This document shows positions 1 through 8,770 of a DNA stretch of 20,448 nucleotides, piece after piece. The translations under genes were made by a program, and so were the position numbers. This DNA comes from DATJMJ01 sp035503975 (GTDB lineage: Bacteria > Actinomycetota > Acidimicrobiia > Acidimicrobiales > Palsa-688). The stretch spans positions 1 through 20,448 of the forward strand of contig DATJST010000366.1 in NCBI GenBank assembly GCA_035503975.1, read 5' to 3'. The notes under the pieces were generated by a model that saw only the letters and a list, made by a program, of their open reading frames with translations, ran no database searches and was not told the origin of the DNA. Position 1 is the stretch's first letter. Every line of letters begins with the position of its first letter.

Positions 1-137
1 GTCAAGGGAGGCCGAGCAGCGCCGCACCCCAGGGCCCGGGTCACTGCAACCAACAGTGGAGACCACAACCCAGGGCGGGAGGAGGCAAGCGAAAGTGGCT
101 ACTCCACTGCTGGGAGGCTCGACGCGAGCATGGTGGC

Positions 138-353
138 GTGACACTCCCGCCCCGCGATGCCGTAGACGCCATGCTTAGCGCACAGAGCATCCAGCTGGCT
201 TTGGCCTTCGACTTGGACCTGGGAGAACTTGTGGAGGGCCGCCGCGTCATTGCTCGCGGCATTTCGAGGGGGAGGACGGCCTGGGTGCCCGTTCGCGAGG
301 ACCTCGAGAACTTGTCGAAGCAGCGCTTGGTAGTGAACGGCGTAAGAGGTTGA
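138..353 (+). CDS. Small hypothetical protein, possibly the 5' part of a broken gene
   Basis: I do not recognise this 71-residue frame. It starts at GTG 138, with an internal ATG at 171 as an alternative; neither has a clear Shine-Dalgarno sequence. From residue 12 on, composition is protein-like: an acidic stretch (AFDLDLGELVEG) then WVPVREDLENLSKQRL, with G/C-rich third positions typical of the window. It stops at 353, but the next frame (346 to about 440) immediately continues with similar coding character (RRYLAELEDELHFDVV). This suggests a larger gene broken by a frameshift. It could equally be a free-standing small ORF or a chance open frame. Confidence 0.25.
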   Translation: MTLPPRDAVDAMLSAQSIQLALAFDLDLGELVEGRRVIARGISRGRTAWVPVREDLENLSKQRLVVNGVRG

Positions 354-436
354 GGTCCTAGATGGAGAGCCTCGGCGCTACTTGGCTGAGCTGGAGGACG
401 AGCTGCACTTTGACGTTGTGCCTTCGCTTGCAGAGG

Positions 437-976
437 GTGAGCACCTCGAGGGGGACAGTGGGCGGCGCCGCGGTCCGATTGCGGGGCCGGATCGGGCCGC
501 GTGGGGGCCAGGTCAGAGGCACCTGGGCGGGAGTGGCGATCAACTGGCGGCTATCAGACATGCTCGGGCAAAATCCACCTCGGTCAGCCGGCACGATCAA
601 GGGCCGGATCGGTGATGGCGCCGTCAACTTGGAAGGAGAATTCCAGCTCGCTCCCCGCTACCTGTTCGAACAGGCCGATATTGCAGGTGACTTGGCCGGT
701 CAGGCCTTCACGGCCAAGTTGGCTCTCGCCGAGAGCGGTCCTGGTTCAAACAGTGCCGTCGTGGCTGAGGGCTCCGTCGGCGAAGAGCCCTTCGAACTGT
801 TTGCGGCGCCCCGCGACGACGTGCCTGGGGCAGTGGTGCGGGGGTCGCTCGGGGGGCGACCGGTGGCCCTGGACGCCACCCACGACGACCCCACCGCCGT
901 GCGCGTCGTTGGTCAGTACGCCGGGCGGCTCCCCCTGCTAGCCCTGATCGTCGGGGTCGTAGTGCACTTCGTGTAG
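437..976 (+). CDS. Repeat-built hypothetical protein with C-terminal membrane segment
   Basis: No family is recognised. From GTG 437 the product is 179 residues. The frame is open from 362, but its first 25 residues (rich in W, S, T, C, L) look like noncoding translation, so I prefer the later start. That start has only a weak AGAGG directly before it. The protein is about six imperfect units of roughly 20-25 residues, each with a Gly-flanked pattern such as GTIKGRIGDGAVNLEGE, ADIAGDLAGQAFTAKL and AVVRGSLGGRPVALDA, as expected for repeated beta-hairpins. It ends with LPLLALIVGVVVHFV, a likely membrane segment at the extreme C-terminus. A preceding frame with coding character suggests the N-terminus may have been lost by frameshift. 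Next to it are clear pseudogenes, so it may itself be decaying. Confidence 0.45.
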   Translation: MSTSRGTVGGAAVRLRGRIGPRGGQVRGTWAGVAINWRLSDMLGQNPPRSAGTIKGRIGDGAVNLEGEFQLAPRYLFEQADIAGDLAGQAFTAKLALAESGPGSNSAVVAEGSVGEEPFELFAAPRDDVPGAVVRGSLGGRPVALDATHDDPTAVRVVGQYAGRLPLLALIVGVVVHFV

Positions 977-1064
977 CGAACGAGAATGCTCGGAGCTTCA
1001 GCAATTACGTCTGGCACGAACCCACATAGGGGTCCTCGTCGTTTCTCGGGGCGATCGGGGCTGG

Positions 1065-1515
1065 GCGACGCCTTCCGCATAAGCGGCCTGGAGCCGTCCT
1101 ATGGCGGCCATATGTACTGGCGCCTGCACAGGGCTCAGATCTGGTGGGCGTGCCCTGGCTCGGTCGATCGCCACCAGAACCTCGGCCAGGGAAGACCTCC
1201 CCGTTTCGTACCGAGTGGAGGTACGACCGGGACGGTTCGGGGACAAGGAGCGTGACCCGTCCCGTACGCCGCAGCTCGACGCCCTGTATGCCCAGGCGCA
1301 ACGCGTGCATGGCGCACTTGGTGTCGCAGCCGTACATCGCCACGAGCTCGGGCCGGTTGGTGTGGCCGCCGGGTTCGCCGGTCATGGCCGCACGCTGAGA
1401 GCTGGGGTACCCGAGGTAGCGCTCGGCCGCTAGCTGGGACACGAAACTGTGTGCGTTGGCGACGAGCTCGCCACCGGCCTCGTTACGGAACATGACGTCA
1501 GCGTCGGGAGCCTTG
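1065..1515 (-). pseudogene. Remnant of a nucleotidyltransferase (DNA polymerase beta superfamily, RlaP-like)
   Basis: On the minus strand about 110 codons read as the C-terminal half of a bacterial nucleotidyltransferase-like protein. The recognisable parts are ANAHSFVSQLAAERYLGY, HTNRPELVAMYGCDTKCAMH, ALRLGIQGVELRRTGRVTL and VPEPSRSYLHSVRNGEV. In intact relatives, as I recall them, the last segment runs on into a helix; here that helix (SLAEVLVAIDRARAR) is in a different frame. A frameshift therefore lies near 1200. The N-terminal part with the catalytic Gly-Ser and Asp motifs is absent: beyond about 1515 the DNA belongs to the oppositely oriented HicB remnant. The frame stays open to 1595, but those extra codons have no family character. 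Not functional as written, unless there are sequencing errors. Confidence 0.7.
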
Positions 1516-1730
1516 CCCGGGAGATCGGGTTCACCTTCGAGCCCCAACCTGGTGGCGGCTACCATGCCTACGCCCCCGAGCTGCCGGGGCTTCACACCGA
1601 GCGCGACGACCTCGACGAGGCGGTGGCGAACGCCCAGGAGGCCCGGGCACTCTACATCGAGGGCCTATGAGAGGAGGGCAGGCCTCTGGCCATGGGTGTC
1701 GTGAGGCGAAGGCTCCGGTTGCCCGCTTGA
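1512..1730 (+). pseudogene. hicB: Broken HicB-type antitoxin
   Basis: The frame reads REIGFTFEPQPGGGYHAYAP then ELPGLHTERDDLDEAVANAQ then EARALYIEGL, the standard HicB fold: a beta strand with GGYHAYAPELPG, then a helix used in antitoxin dimerisation. Two defects are visible. No start codon lies close to the conserved part; the nearest in-frame start is GTG 1449, inside the neighbouring nucleotidyltransferase remnant. A TGA at 1668-1670 interrupts the gene, and family-like sequence continues in the same frame (EEGRPLAMGVVRRRLRLPA) to a second TGA at 1728-1730, so a CGA-to-TGA change is likely. The hicA remnant overlaps that last stop (TTGA), which is the usual hicBA coupling. A 73-residue truncated product from 1449 is possible. 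Confidence 0.7.
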
Positions 1731-1960
1731 GCTGGGCGCTGCCGGGTGTCTCCGGAGAGGAGCTGGTGGGCGCCCTGGAGAAGATGGGCTGGGTTGCTGT
1801 GCGCCAGCATGGCAGGCATGTCCGCCTCCGGCAGCCCGACTAGCGGTATCGCTGGTCGTCCCGCCGCACCGGGAGCTGAAACGGGGGGCCCTTGCCGCTG
1901 CGCCAGGCACTCCAAGCCGCCACCAGGTGGCCACTCACCGTGTTCGAGGGTTCGGCTTGC
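1727..1960 (+). pseudogene. hicA: Broken HicA-type mRNA interferase toxin
   Basis: From TTG 1727 the frame gives LPGVSGEELVGALEKMGWVA then VRQHGRHVRLRQPD, the N-terminal half of HicA (dsRBD-like fold). The catalytic histidine corresponds to the His in RQHGRHV, in the place of the family's G-S-H/R-H motif. The frame ends at TAG 1841-1843 after 38 codons. The C-terminal half continues in other frames: SLVVPPHRELKRGALAA, then about 20 bases later LRQALQAA. At least two indels therefore separate it from a full-length toxin. It follows hicB with a TTGA overlap, so this was a hicBA operon. The end coordinate is approximate. Confidence 0.65.
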
Positions 1961-1990
1961 TATTACAACCAAGACAGCACTAAAACGTCG

Positions 1991-2252
1991 TTATTGAGTA
2001 CGCGCTATAGCGTGCGCGGCAGGTCATTCGGAAGTGCCGGGTCGCTGATTGTCGGGACGTGACGCGAGTCCTGCGCGAGTCCTACAGCGCCCTGACGGCC
2101 ACCAAAGAGCTGGTCAAAGGCATTTTGGGGGAGAGTTCGAGTCTCTCCCCCGGAGCTTCGTGAGGGTGGTGCTCAGGCGGTGGCGACGCCCTCAACGCTG
2201 CAGCCGTTCGGACGTGCATCCTGCTTTGCCGACTTTATGTCGGAACACGGTC
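1991..2252. other. Gene-free stretch with one tRNA-like hairpin
   Basis: No reading frame here has family character. The only structure I see is the hairpin at 2127-2151. The frame open on the plus strand from 2049 runs into the region antisense to the lipoprotein gene and looks like a shadow. Confidence 0.5.
2127..2151 (+). repeat. Perfect 9-bp hairpin with tRNA T-loop sequence
   Basis: GGGGGAGAG (2127-2135) and CTCTCCCCC (2143-2151) pair perfectly around the 7-base loop TTCGAGT. A loop of exactly seven bases reading TTCGAGT on a GAGAG/CTCTC stem is what a tRNA T-arm looks like, and the following CCCCGGA would be the acceptor 3' strand. No matching 5' acceptor, D-arm or anticodon arm is visible upstream, so this is not a whole tRNA gene. 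It may be a tRNA 3' fragment left at an integration site, or an unrelated hairpin. Confidence 0.4.
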
Positions 2253-3119
2253 TCAGTTGGGAGAGAAGGCCTCGACCTCTGCCGCGCCCGTGTTGCCGCC
2301 TGTCGAAGTGACCACTTCGAAGCGAAGCCGCCTGCCCGTGAACCTCACCTGCGCCGTATGGGGGTCGAGACGGTTGCCGGCGGGGAAAGGCCCGTACCGT
2401 CTGTGGCCGTCAACAACTACGGCAAAGGTCTTGGTGATCGCCGACCCGTCGGACATCTCACGCGTAATGAAGGCAACACCTGTGATCTTGTACTCCCGGC
2501 CGAGGTCGATCGTGATGAACGCACGGTCCCCGTCCCCGTCTGACGACCATTCGGTAGACAGGTTGCCGTCGACCGCGTTGGCCGCCTTGTACGCATCGCT
2601 CCATTGCGAACTCACAGCTATGACCTTGGCGCCGATGGCAACATCTCGCTGCTCGCCCTTCGCCGGACGGGGTGTGGTGAAGCTGGCCAGGTCCGGCGTC
2701 TGAAAGACGAGGCCTTGTGCATCGGTAGCCGTCAGCCGGTACTGGTAGGTCGCGCCGGGAGCTAGGCCAGCGAGCACCACCGTGTGCTCGGAGATGGCAG
2801 TTCCGCCCATGTCAGGGTCGTCAGCGATCGACCCGAGCGCCGCCGTTCTCCCGTAAGCGATGGCGCACACCGTCGGCGGGTTGGTCTCGAGCTGCACGAT
2901 CACCGAGCGCCCGTCGCCCGCGAACTGGAGACGGGTCTTCCCGACTTCGACCAGGCTGAACGGGCGGATGGCGCCCCCGCTCGTCCCCCCTGTCCGCCCC
3001 AGCGCCCCCGGCACCCCTATGCCGGCGCTCCCACCGTGCCCGCCGCAGGCGGCGGGCACGAGGCACAACAGGGCGGCCGCGGCGAGGAAAGGGGCCGCTA
3101 CAAAGGCACGGCGCGGCAT
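2253..3119 (-). CDS. Secreted fibronectin III-like / F5/8 type C (discoidin) lipoprotein
   Basis: This 288-residue protein starts at ATG 3119, where MPRR is followed by a hydrophobic signal segment (residues 5-22) and VPAAC, an imperfect lipobox with Cys25. The open frame extends 30 codons further upstream, but those would bury the signal peptide. A Gly-rich linker (26-50) leads to a fibronectin III-like or purple-acid-phosphatase-N-like sandwich (about 51-150, with TVVLAGLAPGATYQYRL and FTTP). An F5/8 type C domain follows (about 160-288: AANAVDGNLSTEWSSDGDGD, ITIDLG, RLRFEV, AEVEAF), a fold that usually binds carbohydrate or other surface ligands. No catalytic domain is present, so a surface-binding role is inferred. 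It lies 126 bp downstream of the sigma-factor gene on the same strand and may be co-transcribed with it. Confidence 0.8.
   Translation of the reverse strand: MPRRAFVAAPFLAAAALLCLVPAACGGHGGSAGIGVPGALGRTGGTSGGAIRPFSLVEVGKTRLQFAGDGRSVIVQLETNPPTVCAIAYGRTAALGSIADDPDMGGTAISEHTVVLAGLAPGATYQYRLTATDAQGLVFQTPDLASFTTPRPAKGEQRDVAIGAKVIAVSSQWSDAYKAANAVDGNLSTEWSSDGDGDRAFITIDLGREYKITGVAFITREMSDGSAITKTFAVVVDGHRRYGPFPAGNRLDPHTAQVRFTGRRLRFEVVTSTGGNTGAAEVEAFSPN
3036..3059. repeat. Perfect 10-bp inverted repeat inside the lipoprotein signal-peptide coding region
   Basis: GTGCCCGCCG (3036-3045) and CGGCGGGCAC (3050-3059) are exact inverted arms around CAGG. It encodes the VPAAC-GG lipobox area on the minus strand, 60-84 bases into the message. 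Confidence 0.85.
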
Positions 3120-3245
3120 TTTCGGGATCCTAAACGAGCCCGGTGGCGCGCCGAGGTCACCTCGCGCCGCCGTTGCCCGACCAGCTACCGCGCCGCGGCG
3201 GGCCGTCACCGTCCGGGTGGTCCAACCATCGCAGGTCGCAGGTCT

Positions 3246-4136
3246 TCATCTCGCCACCGGCTCGAGCTCGAGAGCCTCGAGCGTCTCTGGGTCGGCGACC
3301 AGGTCGATGCCTACGACTCGGCCCTCGTGCACGGCGAAGTCGAACACTGCCATCGCGCGGCCCCTGATAATCACTACCGCTCCGGGCCGCCCGTCGACCT
3401 GGGTAAGCCTGGCGGCTCTGGCACCACCGGCGAAGATCTTCGCGACAGCGTCGGCACCGCGGATCTGCTCGCGGAGCGCGGGTGCCCCCACGCCTGCTCT
3501 CTGGGCGGCCATGTCCACGGCTACGGCGTCGGCTCGCAAGACGACCTCGGGGTCGAGGAGCCGCAGGAGCGCCGCGAAGTCACCCTGGCGGGATGCGGCG
3601 AGGAAGGCAGCGACGACCTGACGCTGGCTCACGGCGGAGGCGTCGGGTAGTACGCGGTCGGACTGCACGCGCCGCCGGGCGCGGCTTGCGAGCTGCCGGG
3701 CAGCCACCGGCGACCGGCCCACGATGGGGGCGATCTCGTCGAACGGCACCGCGAACATGTCGTGGAGCACGAACGCCAGCCGCTCGTCGGGCGCCAAAGT
3801 GTTCAGCACTACCAGTAGGGCCACGCCGAGCGAGTCGGCGAGCAGCGCTTCGTCCTCGGGAGTGCTCACGGCCGCCGGGCCCTCGGTCGAGCCCATGGGG
3901 ACCTGCGGCTTACTCGCTCGGGCACGCAGCACGTCCAGGCACACCCGGGCAACGACCGTGGTCAGCCAGCCGCCGAGGTTGTCGACTGAGCCGGCGTCCG
4001 CGCGGCTGAGGCGCAGCCAGGCCTCTTGCACGGCGTCATCTGCCTCGTGGCTCGACCCAAGCATCCGCAATGCCACGGACCGGAGACGCACCCTGTGGCC
4101 TTCGAACCGTTGTGCCAGTAGGTCAGGGTCGCCCAT
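3246..4136 (-). CDS. ECF sigma factor with SnoaL-like C-terminal domain (ECF41/ECF56 type)
   Basis: An RNA polymerase sigma factor of 296 residues. Region 2 (about 6-75) shows HRVRLRSVALRMLGSSHEAD and DAVQEAWLRL; region 4 (about 108-160) shows LAPDERLAFVLHDMFAVPFD and RSPVAARQLASRARRRVQ. The last 130 residues are a SnoaL/NTF2-like fold (VVAAFLAASRQGDFAALLRL, VDGRPGAVVI, FDFAVHEGRVVGIDLV). In ECF41 proteins this extension replaces a separate anti-sigma factor, and none is encoded nearby. I chose ATG 4136 because GAGAGAGGA precedes it at good spacing; the open frame reaches 4181. The usual ECF41 motif DGGGR after the VLRAD strand is replaced by AVAVD, so an ECF56-like subgroup is possible. An ECF41-type promoter lies upstream, suggesting autoregulation. 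Confidence 0.88.
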   Translation of the reverse strand: MGDPDLLAQRFEGHRVRLRSVALRMLGSSHEADDAVQEAWLRLSRADAGSVDNLGGWLTTVVARVCLDVLRARASKPQVPMGSTEGPAAVSTPEDEALLADSLGVALLVVLNTLAPDERLAFVLHDMFAVPFDEIAPIVGRSPVAARQLASRARRRVQSDRVLPDASAVSQRQVVAAFLAASRQGDFAALLRLLDPEVVLRADAVAVDMAAQRAGVGAPALREQIRGADAVAKIFAGGARAARLTQVDGRPGAVVIIRGRAMAVFDFAVHEGRVVGIDLVADPETLEALELEPVAR

Positions 4137-4171
4137 CGTCACATCCTCTCTCTCGTCACCGTCATAACGTT

Positions 4172-4198
4172 GACGAGACACACCGGGTCGATGTGACC
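4172..4198 (-). promoter_or_regulatory. ECF41-type promoter of the sigma-factor gene
   Basis: Reading the minus strand, GGTCACA (4198-4192) is followed after exactly 16 bases by CGTC (4175-4172). The published ECF41 consensus, as I remember it, is TGTCACA-N16-CGTC, so only one base differs. The -10 element ends 35 bases before the ATG at 4136. Autoregulation is inferred from this match. Confidence 0.65.
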
Positions 4199-4218
4199 CA
4201 CGACTTCAGGAGCGAGCA

Positions 4219-4571
4219 ATGACGGGTTCTTCTACCGAGGGTATAAAGACCGTGCTGGTGCCCGTGTCCGACCTGGCGCCCGCCAAGACGCTGTACATGG
4301 CACTACTGGGTGGGCCGCCTACGGCAGACGCGCCTTACTACGTCGGCTTCGACGCCGGCGGCCAGCACATCGGGCTGGTGCCACAGGGCGGACCACAGGC
4401 CATGACATCACCTGTGGTGTACTGGCACGTTGCGGACATCGAGGCAAAGCTCGCCGAGGTCACAGCCGCCGGCGCCACGGTGAAGGAGCGCCCCCGCAAC
4501 GTTGGCAACGGCCGCCTGGTAGCCACGGTGACCGACGCCGACGGCAATGTGCTCGGCCTGCTCCAGGACCC

Positions 4572-4575
<4 letters not shown>
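4219..4575 (+). CDS. VOC-fold (glyoxalase/bleomycin resistance-like) protein
   Basis: A 118-residue single-domain vicinal-oxygen-chelate protein. It starts with a beta strand typical of the family (KTVLVPVSDLAPAKTLYMAL) and ends with the characteristic GRLVATVTDADGNVLGLLQD. The middle carries YYVGFDAGGQHIGLV and SPVVYWHVADIEAKLAEVTA, giving two beta-alpha-beta-beta-beta modules. The usual C-terminal metal-binding Glu is replaced by Gln in LLQD, so it may bind a ligand rather than catalyse; substrate unknown. ATG 4219 is preceded by AGGAG. It is divergent from the sigma-factor gene, and its stop overlaps the start of the UvrA-like gene (GTGA), so the two are translationally coupled. VOC proteins often serve as antibiotic-binding or detoxifying proteins. 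Confidence 0.85.
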
Positions 4576-6989
<2,414 letters not shown>

Positions 6990-7140
6990 CGCGGGGCGGC
7001 CCGTGCCTACCTATCCGGCGAGCTGGTGGACGGGCCCCCGCGCCCGCTCAGGAGCCGCCCGCCAACTTCGGTGATGGAGAGATAGGGTGCTCGCTGGTCG
7101 GGGCGCCCCGACCGGTACCCACCACAGACAAGGAGATCCC

Positions 7141-7965
7141 ATGGCGACAGTGGGAGGCGGCAACAATACCCGGGTTTTGGCCGACGGCAGCAGGGTACCC
7201 CTGCTTGGGCTCGGTGTCTGGCAGGTCGCAGCCGGACGGGAATGCACCCAGGCTGTCAGATGGGCGCTCGACATCGGGTACCGCCATATCGACACCGCCC
7301 AGGCTTATGGTAACGAAGAGAGCGTCGGCCAGGCGCTGCGCGAGAGCGGGGTCCCACGCGAGGAAGTCTTTATCACGACCAAGTTTTATCCTGGCCGGCG
7401 TGACCCGGCCGCGGAAATGGAGGAGAGCCTGAAGCGGCTGCAAGTCGATTACGTGGACCTCTACCTTGTGCACTGGCCGCAGGGCGGCGCCACTTGGGCA
7501 TGGCCGGGTATGGAGCGTGCGCACGCCCATGGCCACGCGCGCTCGATTGGCGTGTCCAACTTTGACGTCGACGAGCTGGCCCGGGTGATCTCAACCGCCA
7601 CGGTAGCTCCGGTCATCGACCAGGTGCAGCTCAGCCCGTTCGAATACCGGCAGGGCCTGATCGACGCCGCCGAAAAACAGCAGGTGGCGATCGAGGCATA
7701 TAGCCCGCTTGGGACGGGCCAACACCTTTCGGACAAGGTCGTTGTCCGGGTCGCCCAACGGTGCGGCCGCTCACCGGCACAGGTCCTGCTCCGCTGGTGC
7801 CTGCAGCACGGACTGATCGTCCTACCCAAGTCGGTTCACCGCGAACGGATTGCCGAGAACGCGCAAATCTTCGACTTCTCTCTACCTGAAGACGAAATGG
7901 CTGAGCTGGACGCCTTGGACCGCACGCGCGGCACCCAGGCGGCGCGGGAAGGCAAGTGGTGGTGA
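7141..7965 (+). CDS. Aldo/keto reductase
   Basis: A 274-residue NADPH-dependent oxidoreductase of the AKR superfamily (2,5-diketogluconate-reductase-like AKR5 group). The catalytic tetrad is complete: Asp51 and Tyr56 in DTAQAYGNE, Lys81 in TTKF, His111 in LVHWP. The cofactor-binding part is seen in SIGVSNF, QVQLSPFEY, EAYSPLGTG and LPKSVHRERIAENAQIFDF. It should reduce aldehydes or ketones in the cytoplasm; the natural substrate cannot be read from sequence. ATG 7141 is chosen because AAGGAG lies six bases ahead; the open frame goes back to 7087 without family-like residues. It stands alone, about 150 bp after the UvrA-like gene and convergent with the next gene. Confidence 0.92.
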   Translation: MATVGGGNNTRVLADGSRVPLLGLGVWQVAAGRECTQAVRWALDIGYRHIDTAQAYGNEESVGQALRESGVPREEVFITTKFYPGRRDPAAEMEESLKRLQVDYVDLYLVHWPQGGATWAWPGMERAHAHGHARSIGVSNFDVDELARVISTATVAPVIDQVQLSPFEYRQGLIDAAEKQQVAIEAYSPLGTGQHLSDKVVVRVAQRCGRSPAQVLLRWCLQHGLIVLPKSVHRERIAENAQIFDFSLPEDEMAELDALDRTRGTQAAREGKWW

Positions 7966-7993
7966 GCACCCGGTCCGGCTTCGGTCCCCGGAG

Positions 7994-8770
7994 CTAGCCG
8001 CCTCCATCAACTTCCAGGGGCTGGGCCAAGAGACCACCACGCGCCGTTCTGGCTGGCCGGCTCGAGAGGACCGCGGCCCCGGCGCCGTCGCTGGATGCCC
8101 CAGCCATCGGGTACAAGCGCTGTGACCTGGCCTTTTTTAGGTGGGACCGGGGCCCATCGTGGCTCGTGAACTCGTGGCTCGTGAACACGTCCACCACGTC
8201 AAGCGCCCAACTCACCTCTTCATCCAGGTCGGCCTGCTGAAAGGCTGCCGGCCGGCTCGCGGCGAAGACAATCAACACCATCGGGAGCAGCCAGTTGAAC
8301 ACCGTGTCGGCGGCCCGCCCCCTGACTAAAGCACCCAGGGTGAACGAGACGGCGATCAGCCCAATGGCCGAGGACCACCACAGCGCGACTCGCGCCTGGT
8401 GGTCCCGGAAGGCGGCCGATGCCGCGCGTCGGGGTGTGACCCGCTGACGGCCGTAGCCGGCCGTCAGCGGTTCGCGAGCCAACGAGCCGAGCAGGCAGCC
8501 GGCCAGGAACGCTGCCGCGATCGTCCTGTCGAAGCGGCCGACCCATTGCGGGTCGTGCAACGCCACAATGGCAACTGTCAGGGAACCAAACCCGGCTGCC
8601 GCAACAGGGGGCAGCGCGTGCCGACTGTGGAGCCGGAGGTCGTTGCCGAACACGGCCATGGCTACAGCGCAAGCGATGGCTGCCGAGTAGGCAGGTCCGA
8701 GGCCCGCCGAGCGGTCGCTCGCCACGAAAGCCAGCCATGGCGTCAGTGCCAAGTAAAAGCTGCTTGTCAA
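7994..8770 (-). CDS. Multi-pass membrane protein of unknown function
   Basis: 258 residues. The first about 175 are hydrophobic, with roughly five membrane segments (near 7-20, 27-42, 55-70, 82-98, 130-175). Between segments four and five lies a charged loop, REPLTAGYGRQRVTPRR, reminiscent of the intracellular-septation-protein-A-like group (which has PLTxxYA); this is a weak resemblance, not an assignment. From about residue 190 the chain is polar and low in hydrophobic residues, and includes a five-residue tandem duplication (FTSHE FTSHD). It starts at TTG 8770, overlapping the MarR stop codon (TTGA), so the two genes are translationally coupled. MarR may thus control this membrane protein. 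The C-terminal 70 residues may be out-of-frame sequence. Confidence 0.65.
   Translation of the reverse strand: MTSSFYLALTPWLAFVASDRSAGLGPAYSAAIACAVAMAVFGNDLRLHSRHALPPVAAAGFGSLTVAIVALHDPQWVGRFDRTIAAAFLAGCLLGSLAREPLTAGYGRQRVTPRRAASAAFRDHQARVALWWSSAIGLIAVSFTLGALVRGRAADTVFNWLLPMVLIVFAASRPAAFQQADLDEEVSWALDVVDVFTSHEFTSHDGPRSHLKKARSQRLYPMAGASSDGAGAAVLSSRPARTARGGLLAQPLEVDGGG
8157..8186. repeat. 15-bp tandem duplication inside the membrane-protein gene
   Basis: TCGTGGCTCGTGAAC occurs twice back to back (8157-8171 and 8172-8186), identical in both copies. It adds five in-frame codons to the minus-strand gene. Confidence 0.9.

Noticed and set aside
2040..2160. Complete tRNA gene around the T-arm-like hairpin
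   Set aside because: No acceptor 5' strand, D-arm or anticodon stem fits at the required distances.
2784..3650. 288-codon plus-strand frame across the lipoprotein and sigma-factor genes
   Set aside because: It is antisense to two well-supported genes and has no recognisable domain.
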